A stretch of DNA of 64,000 bases. Source: Stromatinia cepivora. Its lineage: Eukaryota; Ascomycota; Leotiomycetes; Helotiales; Sclerotiniaceae. Position numbers and translations under genes: made by a program. The notes beneath the pieces are model-generated. The model was not told the DNA's origin. It worked only from the letters and a program-made list of their open reading frames with translations, and made no database searches. The stretch lies in NCBI GenBank assembly GCA_014898415.1, contig RCTD01000041.1, forward strand, positions 124,001 to 188,000, read 5' to 3'. Each line of letters starts with the position of its first letter. Position 1 is the stretch's first letter. This document shows positions 1 to 12,570 of the stretch, in pieces.

Positions 1-291
1 TAATCAGTAAGACAACCATTCGTCTTATAACCTTGATTTTGAGATTTTATGGCTATTGTGTGAGGTAATGCTAGGTTGGAAATATTTCATAGCACTTCAA
101 TTCATATATGAGCATCTTAAAGGGGCAACACAAACTACTCGGTAGGAATCACTTGGTCGGGATCGGGATGAAGAAAGGCAGGCATCAATTTCGAACATTG
201 GATGAACTTCGTTTAAATGAGTCCATGAATGTTTACCGTAGTGTCTGTAAGATAAGTGGAGAGTATTGGGGGTTGATTCGTAGATATATAT

Positions 292-453
292 GACAATCCA
301 CTGTGGCCGTCCTTGCCATTTGCCCAATTTCGAAAAGGATTAACACCCGCGCGAGACTCACTGGCTATTGTGAATCCTCAGTATATTCGGCCTCGGGCCT
401 ATGCTTTCCGCTCTGATTCCTATGTGGATAAACTTGATTGGTTAATGGCTTGA
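292..453 (+). other. Coding-like scrap, unidentified
   Basis: A 54-codon open stretch ending in TGA reads like natural protein, with a balanced composition and phrases such as FRKGLTPARDSL and NPQYIRPRAYAF. The sequence just upstream ends in TAG, which could be a splice acceptor. I do not recognise the family, and no further exons can be joined to it with confidence. It may be the last exon of a gene that enters the window from the left, or a decayed remnant. Base composition matches the gene island, not the AT-rich repeats. Confidence 0.2.
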
Positions 454-2519
454 GAATTTATTAGTATTGAGTGCACTATTGTAAATGAGCGTTGAGGTCG
501 GTGAAATATTGAGCCAAGAGATGAGCGAACTCATTATTGACTATGAATAAACTTGGAGAAATTTCAAATCTAAGAACCTCCCAGGATGAAGAACAATAAC
601 CAGCTAAAACATGAAGTGGGTGGTGGTATGATATGACGGGCTTCATCCAAATCCATGGCATCATTTACCTGTACGACTCACCGCAATAGGCAGGCATAAG
701 CGTTCAATGTGAGACCTTAGTGTTTGCGCAAATTAGTGTCAAATGCGTGTAACGTTGCTATGTCGCTGTTGGCTATCAAGTGCTAAGTGTCCTCACAATG
801 ATGGCCGATGGTACATTAGTCCTAGGTATTTGACAGATCAAACCACTTCAAAAATGACAACGGCCTGCCCTAGTCATCATTGCTGTTTAGTATCTGTTTT
901 TCGTAATGAGTATTTGGATTATGCAGAGGCAGGGCTTGCATGCACGTTTGGTGAATGATCCCCCACTCCTAAAACATTACTGCCTACTAGCTCATCTAAA
1001 ATTCAAGCATAAAAGTTCGTCTGATCGTGTTTCTTCGGATGGCGCTCTGCCTTATACAATCGGATATTAGATATTCCAAGTTCTTCTATTGCTATGACGG
1101 ACGAATCAAACTGCAAGCCCATTTGAGAAATGCCCTGCAAGACGAGCTTTAGAATCCATCGGGACGTGAGGGGATTTCGAAATTGTCAGCACTTGTCAGA
1201 ACTTAGTACAACATCTGATGAATGTCGGTGCGGAGTATGACCTTGGTATCCGATGCATACAACAGGGGAGTATGCAGGCCTGTGCTGAACCAAATTGCCC
1301 GTCAACTTATGTACTTTAAACTGGGAGGAAACTCGAGACTATAATTGAAAGTGATTCGTGAAATTCACCTATCTAGGTATACGTGGACGTCGATGCATTT
1401 CCTTGGATTGAAATTTTTTGGATGTCAAACTGGACTGGAAGATTATCTCCGATCATGTCTCGGACCCATGAAGAGTCCTGGTCAGCCAAGTCCTAACAAT
1501 TTCCGACAATATGGTTAAAGTTTAGATTTCCCGCAGGTCGGTGAACGGGGTACTGGTAATCGGAATGCGTTGCATACTTGGTAATCGTATAATAATTTAT
1601 TATTATGGGAATTTAGAGATGATTCCTCGAATGCTCCAAGAGATGTGTCTTTCTCTTTCCCCACTGCCTCGGGCGAATTATGAGCGGCAGATGCGCATTC
1701 GGGGTTACAAAGTTGACAAATCTCTTGGTGCACTACTATGCTGCAATCGAACAAATTAATTCGTATTTTCAAGGGCAATCTTTACCTTTTCCGCAACTTT
1801 CAGTGGAGTGTTGTCCTCAGAACCATGTATGAGGTGCAGAAAAGATACAGCAGTCTCCTAGAGTTGATGTATGTACTAGGGAATATGTAGTATTTCTTAT
1901 CAACATGGGATACAATTCCGTTATTGATCAATCTAATCCGTACTTCTTCATTAGTTGTCATGAACCCACGCCTTTGGAGACGGCTGACCCAGTAAACCGG
2001 GAAGGTCGGCTTATTCTACTTTAACGGGTCAATGCATGAAATGACTGGGATAACTATGAACCCCTCCTTCATCCCAAAAAATAATCCTTGATCTCAAAAC
2101 TATCCCATCTTTCATTCGTTCTAGACACTGCAGCTTGTTGAATTAGGTGATAGATTGGCTCTTCCATTTTACTATTGGAATAATACCCCGTATTTTCAGA
2201 TATTCTAGGCTTGAACTTATGCCAACGCATTAATCAGAGTTCATTTTCAGGCCCGCCTCATACATTTTAGTTTTCCCATAGAAAGTCTTACCCGAACCCA
2301 AGATATTACAACCCCCTGGTCAGTGAGATTTTAAGACATGGCGCAGGACCCGGGAATTCGTCTCTTGGGATTTTGGCATTTTCCCCATTCCCGTCAGCGT
2401 TGCCTTACGTTGATCTTCCTCAACTGTGTGCAAAAGTTTTACGGTGCTACATATTATCGTCACCAACTGCCATATTTCTTTTTTATTTTCCCCGAATATT
2501 GTAGCAGTGAACGAGAATT
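454..2519. other. No resolvable gene; ordinary-GC sequence
   Basis: About 2 kb of ordinary base composition with only short open frames (the longest about 70-90 codons) on either strand. Some pieces look like protein (for example the + frame near 1381-1494, with FPWIEIFWMSNW), but they cannot be connected into a gene. This may be a decayed gene or the promoter region of the methyltransferase that follows. I see no RNA gene or repeat here. Confidence 0.4.
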
Positions 2520-4388
2520 ATGACTACATTAGAAAACAAAGAAGAGGTAAAAATACTTTGGCATATATTCCTTCCTGGATGACAATAACTTAAATGTGTG
2601 TATGGAGTACTAATAGGTCTCATTTTTAGGAAGCCATCCTTACTGCCCGTAGCTATTCTTCCGAAGAAGATGATCTGTAAGCTACTACATTTCTGAGAAA
2701 TTGTTGAGGCCAATGGTAAGAGGAGTTGCAAACGAATGGCAGTTAACACAGGCAAATGATAGGGCAGGAGATACTTATTCAATAGATTCGAGTGCCATGG
2801 CCTTTAGAGTTGAAAACGGTAGAAGGTACCAGGCATATAGAGAAGGAGCTTATTGGTAAGTGACTACTTGTGATGTCTTCACCTGCTTGATTGTTTCGTT
2901 TCAATGGACTATGAGATCTAATCCTGGACAGGCAACCCAACGATGAATTACAAAATGAGCAAATAGACATCAGGTAACTCGATGATATTTCCTCAATGTA
3001 CAGAGATGAAGATTGTTGACAATATTCAAGTCATCGACGATATCTATCGATGCTGGATGGCGCCTTGTATCTGGCACCAGTACCGGATAACGTTGAGGTA
3101 AAATAGCACCTAGCTAAGTCCAAGGAGTGTTCACAAAAAGAACTAACACGATAGAAAGCGAGTTTTAGATCTTGGAACAGGCACGGGAATATGGGCGATT
3201 GACTTTGCTGACCTTTTCCCAAATGCATCGGTTCTTGGGACAGACCTATCACCAATTCAACCAGAGAGTAAGTAGCGGTTTTTTTTTTTTTTTTTTTTTT
3301 TTTAGTTTTGAGTACTCCCCCACTCCCAAACCCCCGATTCAATTCCAAGCATCTTCTGCTGTGAAGATGGTCGTCATATTTGTACGACTTCACATCTCAC
3401 ATCTCGCAGCTTCTAACTTCTCTTTGCACATATGCTGACTTTGACCACGTTAGTGGTACCACCAAATTGCAGGTAAAATATTCGACACTTGAAACAACAG
3501 TACTTCTACGATGACTGACCAACCCCTCATAAGATTCGAAATAGATGATGTTACAGAAGAATGGACCTACCCGCCAAATTACTTTGATTTTATTCACATT
3601 CGTGGACTTTTTGGTAGTATTTCTGATTGGGACAGACTCTACGCGCAAGCTTTTAAGTAAGTCCCTCTGTAGATATTAGAAGGTATATACTTCCAGTCTA
3701 ATGGATAAATTCTAGACATCTTAAGCCAGGAGGATTCATACAACAAATAGAGCCATCATTACATGTCAAATCTGATGATAACACTGTACCACCGAATAGT
3801 CCATTATATAGGTTCGCTGAGGTATGTACTAAAAAGTTTCATCCATTACACTTCTCTTCCTAGTTTCATTGCACATCCATTGACTTCAGATGGTCTTGAT
3901 GTAGCTTTTCAACAATGCTGGAGAACGTACAGGACAATCAATGGATGTGTGCCCAACAATGAGTTCGAAAATCAGCCAAGCTGGATTCATTAATTTACAT
4001 GAGAAAACATATAAAATGCCGTTGGGAGAATGGTCGAACGATCAAAAGTTACGAGAATTAGGAAAGTGGAACCTGTTACAATTTGATGTAGGGTTAGAAG
4101 GTTTTGCCGTTCAACTTCTCACAAATATAATGGGGGTAAGTCGGCCCTACCATATGAAACTCCTAAAGTGGAGAGGCTGTCAACTGACATATCAAACTGA
4201 CGAATTGAATAGATGAGTTTACCTGAGGTTCAACTGTTCTGGTAAGTAATTGTTTTCTTCCCAAGGCCGTGACTCGAGCTTAAGAGAATTGACGTATGCC
4301 TAGTGCTCAAGTTCGTGCTGCAGCCCGAGATCGCAGAATACACTCGTACTATCCACATCAACTAGTTTACGCTCAGAAACCATTATAA
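2520..4388 (+). CDS. LaeA/TAM-like SAM-dependent methyltransferase, 11 exons
   Basis: Class I SAM-dependent methyltransferase of the large fungal LaeA-like family. Members act in secondary metabolism or its regulation; the substrate cannot be told from sequence. My exon model is 2520-2546, 2630-2676, 2709-2855, 2932-2973, 3031-3097, 3159-3271, 3501-3656, 3716-3821, 3905-4135, 4213-4241 and 4304-4388. It sums to 1,050 nt (349 aa) with no internal stop, a normal length for the family. Visible features: a pre-core [11 protein letters not shown]-binding motif [16 protein letters not shown] at about residues 113-127; the acidic strand-2 end [19 protein letters not shown]; the post-core block [13 protein letters not shown]; the C-terminal block [16 protein letters not shown]; and the ending QLVYAQKPL. 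Odd points: intron 2 would be only 32 nt, and intron 6 (3272-3500) carries a 25-T run and relies on a chosen donor/acceptor pair. The start is MTTLENKEE. It is likely functional, but some junctions are inferred. Confidence 0.8.
3279..3303 (+). repeat. Poly-T tract in methyltransferase intron
   Basis: An uninterrupted run of 25 T lies just after the donor side of the sixth intron of the methyltransferase gene. Length could vary by slippage or assembly error, but it lies outside coding sequence in the chosen exon model. Confidence 0.9.
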
Positions 4389-5921
4389 TCTCCGCAACAA
4401 TAAAATCAGACGACATATCAAAAAATACAATGTCGCCATACGCAATCCAGTCCGTGGTCTGTGGCATCAGTGGTCGAGCGGATCAGAACCGGTTACCCCT
4501 TCATCAACATGTCAGAAGCGAACCTCTTGATTGATGATGATATGATAGATCAATAATTTTTTGGGCGCATCACTATGAAGTTTGGAAGAACTTATTATTT
4601 CTACACCGGATGAATTGTATGGGCAAGATTTTTGAAATCCAAAAATAATGTTTAAAAATCGGTGGGTTAAGTACAGCACTGATTACGGTTGGAGACTTTA
4701 ACTTACTTGTTGCTTGTACACCTTTTTCTTTCAGGGTCTATATGCTTGGGCTGATGTAGTATTTCATCCATACTAACAGGTCAGCTGAAGTACATGTTAA
4801 GCAATTAAAGGCCAATGCTCCAGTAACTTTGTTAAAAAATGTTTCATTCAGGTGACAAGACGTTTCCACCCTGAAAGTTTTTGTGTTTTGGGTTCTTCCT
4901 CCGATTTTGATTGCATTGACCCAAGCTTCCAATTTTAACATTACTCGTTCTTATTGATGATACAACGGGTATTATTGGCTGTTGAATGTTCATATTGTTA
5001 TCTCTTTCGCCAAAGTTGATGTGATGTCTGTATACCTAGGTACGGACTCCTGAGCAAGAAGTACTCGAGAAAATGCATCGACTTCCGGAGTGTGGGCCCC
5101 CCATAGCCCTGAACTAAAATATTCTGGGTACAAATTCCTTGACACAGATTCATCCATGTAAGTCTCGAAGCTTTAAGCTAACCAGTACTTTGTCTGCCAA
5201 TCACTGCCAAGCTGTCAACCTGCCACTTCAAACACCATCGAATCATCAGCACTTGCTTTTCACAAGGTCGTTACCGATACTTCGACCTTGAATCCACGTC
5301 TTTCAAAGAAAAGATGTATCATTTCTTCTTTTCTTGTATTTTGCATCTCAACAAACAACACCCTGCAGATTTTTCTCAATCAAACGATACTTGATGCTTC
5401 AAATGACGAGTATCAAACAATGAATCAAGTAGCCTAGATCTTTTCATCATGATAACCGTGCCTTTGACAACGGAAGAGAATAATAACTTGGGATTACAAT
5501 TCTGAGGCTCCCCAAGCCCATGATACTCCACCAAGTCCGCACCCCGTACAAATTGGGACAGTAAGGCTCTGCTATCACCATTGTCGGCCCAGTTCAATGT
5601 ACAATCTCAGCCTAAAACTTGTGGATCCTTGTATTTAAGAGAATATTGATGGAAAACGCTCGGAGTAAGGCTCATGGCATACAACGATGGGTGTTGATTT
5701 TGGGAGATCTTTCCACTTTTTTACTTCTATTAAGTATGTACCAATTATGCAGTAATCGGGAAGTCCTTTTTCTCCTCGCACCTTTTCTTTCTCCACCTAA
5801 CTCCCTTTCTCTTCTTAATAGACCTCTGGCACATCGCTGGCGAGTCCGACGAGACTTTTCTTCTGTTACTTACCTCTTATTCCCTTCATTGTTCTTTCTG
5901 GCTGTTTTATTTTTCGTTGTT
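4389..5921. other. Intergenic; weak minus-strand ORF at 5376-5597
   Basis: No gene is recognised. On the minus strand 5376-5597 is open for 73 codons from an ATG, with natural-looking composition (includes ALLSQFVRGADLVEYHGL) but no motif I know. On the plus strand 5619-5924 is open for 101 codons, but is Leu/Ser/Phe-rich and runs into the transposon end, so I treat it as chance. The rest shows neither repeats nor RNA genes. Confidence 0.35.
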
Positions 5922-5923
5922 TA

Positions 5924-6147
5924 AGTCAACCACCCTAGTTTCCGGCCACCCCTACTTTCCGGCCATCATTCACACCAAAAATCATCATTTTTTGCATTTT
6001 TAATTTTCTTATTTATAAATATAATTAAATGAAATTTTGATTAAAAGTTTATTATCTAAATTCAAATCAATTCTGTAAATTTCAGATTTTTTGCAATTTT
6101 TTTCGTCAAGATATTAAAGGTTGAATTTTCGAATTTTGATTTGTATA
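5924..6147 (+). repeat. Left arm of the TIR element
   Basis: Contains the left terminal inverted repeat with the tandem sub-terminal motif TTTCCGGCCACCCCTA. It ends at GTATA (6143-6147), the target duplication of chromovirus E1, which is repeated at 27099-27103. Confidence 0.8.
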
Positions 6148-6241
6148 TGTGACGTACAAGAGCCGTAGTTCTTCAGTTGTAGATTCTAAAGAACATAATT
6201 GACTCTGTTTATTCAGCTCTACTACGGCTCTTGTGCGTTAC
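6148..6241 (+). repeat. Rearranged 5' LTR of E1: inverted U5 end joined to R-U5
   Basis: Only 94 bp instead of 282. The first 21 bases (TGTGACGTACAAGAGCCGTAG) are the reverse complement of the normal LTR terminus. They are followed by the normal LTR from TTCTTCAGTTGTAGAT to its end. The U3 region with the TATA-like run is missing. The join lies in GAGCC(A/G)TAG, present in both parent sequences. The outer end still begins TGT and is flanked by the correct target duplication. Confidence 0.85.
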
Positions 6242-6467
6242 ATTATCTACAACTTATTTACAAGTGTCCGGTTATCTAATGGCCTTCCAAATAATACTTC
6301 ATTTTAATAATACCTTTTTAGATGAATTTTTATAAATATTATATTCAGAGGAAGAAAATCTATTTCGATTTAGTTGATGAAGATATAAATATTTTTAGAA
6401 GTGTATTATTATTTTTATAATGTAACGAACTTTTCTTTTTGTATATTTCGAATCTTCGAAAGTATAT
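6242..6467 (+). promoter_or_regulatory. E1 leader with putative self-priming primer-binding site
   Basis: The leader begins TTATCTACAACT right after the LTR. ATCTACAACT is the exact complement of AGTTGTAGAT in the LTR. It is interrupted after TATAT (6463-6467), the target duplication made by E2; the leader and gag resume at 13514. Confidence 0.6.
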
Positions 6468-6749
6468 TGTCACGAATCGTGAACCACAGGAGGCTAACCA
6501 CGTGATACCTCTTATCTCCCATATCAATTTATGAGCTGATCATCCGTGCGTATACGTTACGAATCATACGATTTAGTATAATAAAATAATAACCCTAATA
6601 ATGTATATATATAATCCTGTAGCTTATAAATGGGTATTTGTGTATATATATCTAATTGCTTTTTACAAGTTATAATTCTTCAATTATAGATTCTAAGAAA
6701 CATAATTGATTTTGTTCATTCAGTTTTATTACAGTTTTTATATATTACA
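6468..6749 (+). repeat. E2 5' LTR
   Basis: 282 bp, starting TGTCACGAATCGTGAACCAC. The outer (left) part is unmutated; the inner end is heavily C-to-T changed (ends ATATATTACA where the fresh copy ends GTGCGTCACA). Confidence 0.95.
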
Positions 6750-6929
6750 TTATTTACAATTCATTTATAAATGTTCAATTATTTAGTAATCTTCTAAATA
6801 ATATTTTACTTTAATAATATCTTTTTAAATGAATTTTTACAAATATTATATTCAGAGGAAGAAAATTTATTCCGATTTAGTTAACGAAGATAAACTTCTT
6901 TAGAAGTATATCATCATTTTCATAATACA

Positions 6930-8470
6930 ATGAATTCCTTTTCCTATATGTTCCGAATCTTCGAAAGTATATTTTGAGGAACTTTTTCCTTTTCCTTAAT
7001 TATTTCAATAATTCTTCGAAGAAAATATGAATACAGGATTGGATAATATTATTATTGGAAGAAAGAAAACTGATAAAGAAAAGATTCCAATATATAAAAT
7101 CGATACTTTTAGTAATTTAATTGTTTTTTCTGAATTATTATTACAATTACAAAATCTTTATATAATGATTATAAGTTTGAAAGAAGAGAATCGATAATTG
7201 AAAGTTATAGTGATAATAAGTTCTATAATAATGCAATCTTCTTTTGAACTCTAAATAATATTTATATAGATATCCAGATTAATAATAATATTTGAGATTC
7301 TTTTTATTCCCTCAATTGAAATTCAAGGACTTTTATTCAAGTAAATCCGAAAATCCCGAAGTCAAAGAAAGAAAACTTTAATCAAACGATTTGATTATCT
7401 AAAGTTCTTCAAGAATTCTTTTTCTTTTTCAGGAAGTAATGATTCATTTAATAATTAGGGGTCCTTTTATTCAAGGAATCGATCTAATTGGTTAAGATTG
7501 TATTCCTGTATCAGTTATAATTCGCAGTAAGATGTATATATCAAAATCTATAAATCTTATTATTAAATTTAATGATGATATTGAATTTAAAGCTAGTTTG
7601 TAGTAATTATTGATTATAGAATAATTCGAGCTGTATATTATATCATTTAAGAGTGAAATGCAATATTGTGTATATGTAATCAATCAAATCGAATCGGAAG
7701 TACAAATATATTATCATGCTTTTTATATATAAGTGCTTTGATTTATAGTATTCGAATTGATTGAATAGTTTGTAGTGATCTATTAGAATCTGATTAAAAT
7801 CGATAATGTTTGTTTTCAATACGAAATATAGGTTATACCTAATACGATTCGATATAGCAATTTTCTAGAATGATATAGAAAGTTCAGATTATTTGTTATT
7901 TAAATAAAGATTATCAATAATAAAATTCTATTTAGGGATCTCGAATGAAAGATTTCTGATTTTCTTTTATAAATAATAGTAATATTTATTAAGGATTATA
8001 AGATTATAAAAGAATTCGCGAATATATTTATTAAAATAAATCAAAACGAAGTTTCATTACAAAAACAAAATCGATATTATATTGATCAAGAAATCCTTAT
8101 AGTTATTTGCATATTAATGATTATTACGAACTTTTTGTAATCCTTTTGGAGTTTTAATAACTTCAATTTTGGAATTTCTATATTCCCGAAACCATTTTCA
8201 TCCTGGAATACCTTTTTCGGATATACTGGCTTTACTGTATTCAATAATTATTCAAACTTCAAATATTCGTTATTCTTTTCTTTTTCTGAAGTAATATATA
8301 TATTGATACCTTGTATCAATAATCTCAATAAAATCGAGACAGTATAAAAAGAAGTAAAAGAATTCGAAGAATATCGGGATACTAAAGAAGATTTCAATTC
8401 AAAAGTTACAGTTGAAATTATGCAGAATGCCTATTTAGAAGAAGAAAAGTGTTTAAAACCAAATATTTAG
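6930..8470 (+). pseudogene. gag: E2 gag, RIP-degraded
   Basis: Corresponds to the gag frame that is open in the fresh copy from 62766. The aligned ATG is at 6930-6932, but the frame soon hits stops. The order of features in the intact copy (short coiled coil, Arg/Ser-rich basic stretch, capsid-like helical domain) can be followed here through scattered conserved pieces. The region ends near KCLKPNI before the protease. Non-functional. Confidence 0.8.
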
Positions 8471-11400
8471 ATTTTGTTTTTATTCTAAATGCTATACGGG
8501 ATATGAGATTTCTTGATCTAATCAAATTTATGAAAGGAAAAGTATTTATCTTTTTTTGTAATCTTTCGAAAAATGGTTATATTTATTGATCAAGAATATT
8601 TATTGATTTTGGAGTAAATGAATTTGCTTTTATTAATATTACACTTTTTATTTGTTTATTTCCTATATTTAAATCCAGAATTATATTGTTTGAAGCTTTA
8701 ATTGAAATTAAAGGGTATAATAATATATAAGGCTATACCATTACCTATTTTACATTCCTTAATTTAATAATCGATAATTGTGAACAATTTTTTGTCCCTT
8801 TCTTTATTATTGAATTAAGGAGTTATAGTATTATTTTAGGTAGATTTTGGTTATTAGAGATTTGAGCGAAACTCGATTGCTTTAATCGATATTTCGAATG
8901 ACTTAAAGAGAGATTCTATATTATCTCTTATTCGAATAATCTTTTTATTATTTAATCATTCTTTTGTAAATAGAAGATCGATCAATTAGTTCAACAAAAT
9001 GCTGATCGACGAAATGACCAATTCGAAGAATATTGGAATCGAAGAGATTCATAATTGAGTAAATCAATCATAGTTGATGATGTACAACAAGAACCTTCAA
9101 ATATAAATATAATACAGACTTTTGTTGAAAAGGAAGAAGTCCTGATTCCTTTCAAATTCAATTCATCTTTTTTCTAATTAATTATATTATTATTGTAGAT
9201 TTACGAATACCTTCTTTGTATATCGCTCGAAATCCTCGATCTATATATATTCAAATCTGATAAATTTCAATTAGAATATAAAAAAGATAAACAAATTGAA
9301 CTTTTTATTATTATTCTAAAAGAATTCGATGATATAATAGATTTTCGATAAAACAAATGATATACAGAAAAAAGAATATTGATTATCCTAATCAAATTCA
9401 AGAATACAAAAGTTTGAAAGAAATTCGATCGAGTATTAATCGAAATCAATTCAGAATCTGAAATACCATTTGAATATTAATAATACTATTAAGCTTTTTC
9501 TAAATATAAATCAAATATTTTGCCTTTTAACCGATCTTATAATTATAAAATCATATTGAAAAATAAAAAAGAACAAGTTTTGTATTACAATCTGTTTTAT
9601 AAAATGTTTTTGGAATAATTGAAAATTATCAAAGAATATATTATAAATAATTTTAGCAAAAATTTTATTGAACCTAATCAAGTCCTTTATATTGTATTCG
9701 TTTTATTTATTAAAAAACCTAATAATAATTTGAAGTTTTATATAAACTTCAGATTATTGAATTCTTTAATATATAAAGATCGGTATTCCTTTCCTTTAAT
9801 CAACGAAATACTTTTTCGGTTTTCTGATACTAAGATCTTTATCAAACTCGATATTCATCAAGTTTTCTATTATATAAGAATGGATCCTGCTTTGGAAGAA
9901 TATACTACCTTTCAAATCCGATACGGATTATACAAATACAAGGTTATACTATTCGGATTAATGAATAATTCTATAATTTATTAATATTATATAAATGATA
10001 TTTTATTTGATTATTTAAATATCTTTTATATAATATATTTCAATAATATTTTAATCTATTCCGAAAACGAAGAAAAGTATTAAATTTATATTAAATTAAT
10101 TTTCGAATGATTAGAAATTGTTAGTCTATAAATAGATCTCAAGAAATATAAATTCAATATTATATATATTAAATATTTGGGCTTTATTATTTTTATTAAA
10201 AAAGTAGAAATGGATTCTGAAAAGATTGAAATAATTGAGAATTGGATTTTTTCGATAATAATAAAAGGAATCCAATCATTCCTTGGTTTTTGTAACTTTT
10301 ATTGATGGTTCATTAAGGATTATAATATAATAGCGAAACTTTTTAATGAATTTATTAAAGCAAATGTTAAATTCGTATTCGACGAAATATACCAAAACGT
10401 ATTCAATATCTTGAAGAAAAAGTTTATCTTTGCTCCGCTTTTGTAATACTATAATCATCGATTCCTTTGTATATTCGAAACAGATATATCCGATGGGATA
10501 GTTGCTAGTATATTATTATAATAGTATAGCGAAGATTGATTTCCTGTAGTTTATTTCTTCAAAACTATAATTGCTGTTGAATTGAATTATAAAGTTTATA
10601 ATAAGGAAATGCTATCAATTATTCAATCTTTTAATCATTAGAGAATAGAATTCGTCGATTTATTATATAAAATCAAGATTTATATTGATTATAAGACCCT
10701 TGAATATTTTATAATTATTAAGACTCTTAATACTCGATAAATTCGTTGGACAGAAATCCTAATCGATTATAATTTCATTATTATATATTGCCCTGGAAAA
10801 GATAATCTTCTTGCTAATATCTTAACCTATCGAACCGATAAATTGGATTTTTAGAATTATATCAAAAAGAAGAATTGTCTCTAATAGTTTATTAAAGATA
10901 ACCAAATTGATATCGAAATTATAAGAAAAGTTTTATAAAAGTATTATCCAAACAAAATAACGATTATTAATATCAATTTGAATAAAATCGTTTCTTGATT
11001 CGATTTAATTAATTATATTATCGAAACAAATAAAACTATAGATAGTTTGTTAATACTCAGAATACAAGTTATCTAAGATCATAAGTATATATTATTCCAA
11101 AATAACTTTTTGTTCTATAATGATCATTTAGTAATGTTTGATATCGACAATCTTCGAACTTATCTGATTTGTAAAATCTATAATTCCGTTTTTATTATTT
11201 ATTCTAGTATAAGCAAAACCTATCTTTTATTATTTCAACAATACTATTGGTCCAGAATGTACAATATCGTAATCAGATATATATATAATTGTTATATCTG
11301 TAAATACAATTCTGTTTTATATAATCGTACCCCTGATTTATTATATTCATTTCCGATTTCTAATCGAGTATAGTAATATATTACTATGGATTATTATAGC

Positions 11401-12570
11401 TTTAATAAGGATAAATATAGATATGATAATATTTTAATCATTATTGATCGATTGATGAAACAAGTTATTTCTATATTTTATTATAAATCAATCGATGTTC
11501 AAATTCAAATATAATTATATCTTTATTATATATATCGATATTATAGTCCTTCTGATATTATAGTATCGGATCGCGGTCTTTAATTCATATTATAGTTCTA
11601 AAAGGAATTCAGCTAAATCCTAAGAATTGATTTCAAACTATTTATTGTTTATCATTTCCAAATCGATAATCAAATTGAGATCTATAATCAGTATCTTCAG
11701 TAGTAATTAAGGCTATTTGTTAATTATTATCAAGACAATTGATCAGAATTCCTATTTATAATGGATTATATACAACTTACTCTTTTATATAACTTTTTAG
11801 GAGAGCTTATATCCTACGAAATCCTATATAGATATATATCGAAATATATATAGGAATAAAAAGAAGATATTAGTAAACTAATAGACAATATGAATATATA
11901 TAATGCCTGTATATATATAGAATATAATAGATTAATTTTCGTATAAGCAAAAGAAGATCTATTGTATACCCAAGCTAAAATATCGAAATCCATAAATGTT
12001 CATTGATGTAAAATCGATTTCGATATCGGAGATTATATATAACTTAATATAAAGAGTTATTCTATCCAAAGATTATTTAAAAAGTTGGATTTCCTAATTT
12101 AAAGAAGATTCAAGATCATTGATCGATCTAGAAGTTCTTTCAAATTCGAACTTCCGATTATAATGAAAATTCATTCTGTTTTCCTTTCAGATCGATTATA
12201 CAAGGTATATAACAATTCTCTTTTTGATCAGATATTCGAATTATCTTTGTTTATTAATATAACTAATAATTCGGAATAGAAAATAGAGAAGATCCTAATA
12301 ATAAAGAAAATATAAAAAACTTTATTATACAGAATTTTATAGTTTAATAATAATATCGATCTTATTTAATATCCTATTTTCAATCTTAAAACATCATTAT
12401 ACCTTCTATACGATTTTCATTTAATCAATCTAATATTATCTGATCTTTTCAATCGATTAATTGATTGAATAAAATTCTATAAAAGCAAAAAGGATAATTA
12501 TAATTATATGGATAATGATTTATTTATAAAATTAAGGGAAAGAAAAGTGTTTTTTAATATAATAGACTAA
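8471..12570 (+). pseudogene. pol: E2 pol (PR-RT-RH-IN-chromodomain), RIP-degraded
   Basis: Pieces in order. Aspartic protease at about 8590-8980, with FIDFGVNEFAF in place of DSGAN and a later IILGRFWLLE. Reverse transcriptase at about 9600-10180: NSLIYKDRYSFPLI, then YFNNILIY where the catalytic YxDD has become YxNN by G-to-A. RNase H at about 10210-10830: GIQSFLGFCNFY, DISDGIVASILL and YCPGKDNLLANILT. Integrase at about 11220-11830, with YYWSRMYN, NCYICK and SDRG. C-terminal chromodomain at about 12270-12570. Most stops can be explained as RIP changes of CAA, CAG, CGA or TGG codons. Loss of both catalytic aspartates makes this copy dead. Confidence 0.9.

Noticed and set aside
4440..4510. 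Possible tRNA-like segment
   Set aside because: It has a GTGGTCGAGCGG-like D-arm word, but no matching acceptor stem, anticodon arm or TTC box could be found at proper spacing.
5619..5924. 101-aa hydrophobic plus-strand frame before the TIR element
   Set aside because: Low-complexity Leu/Ser/Phe content, ends at the transposon boundary and has no family resemblance.
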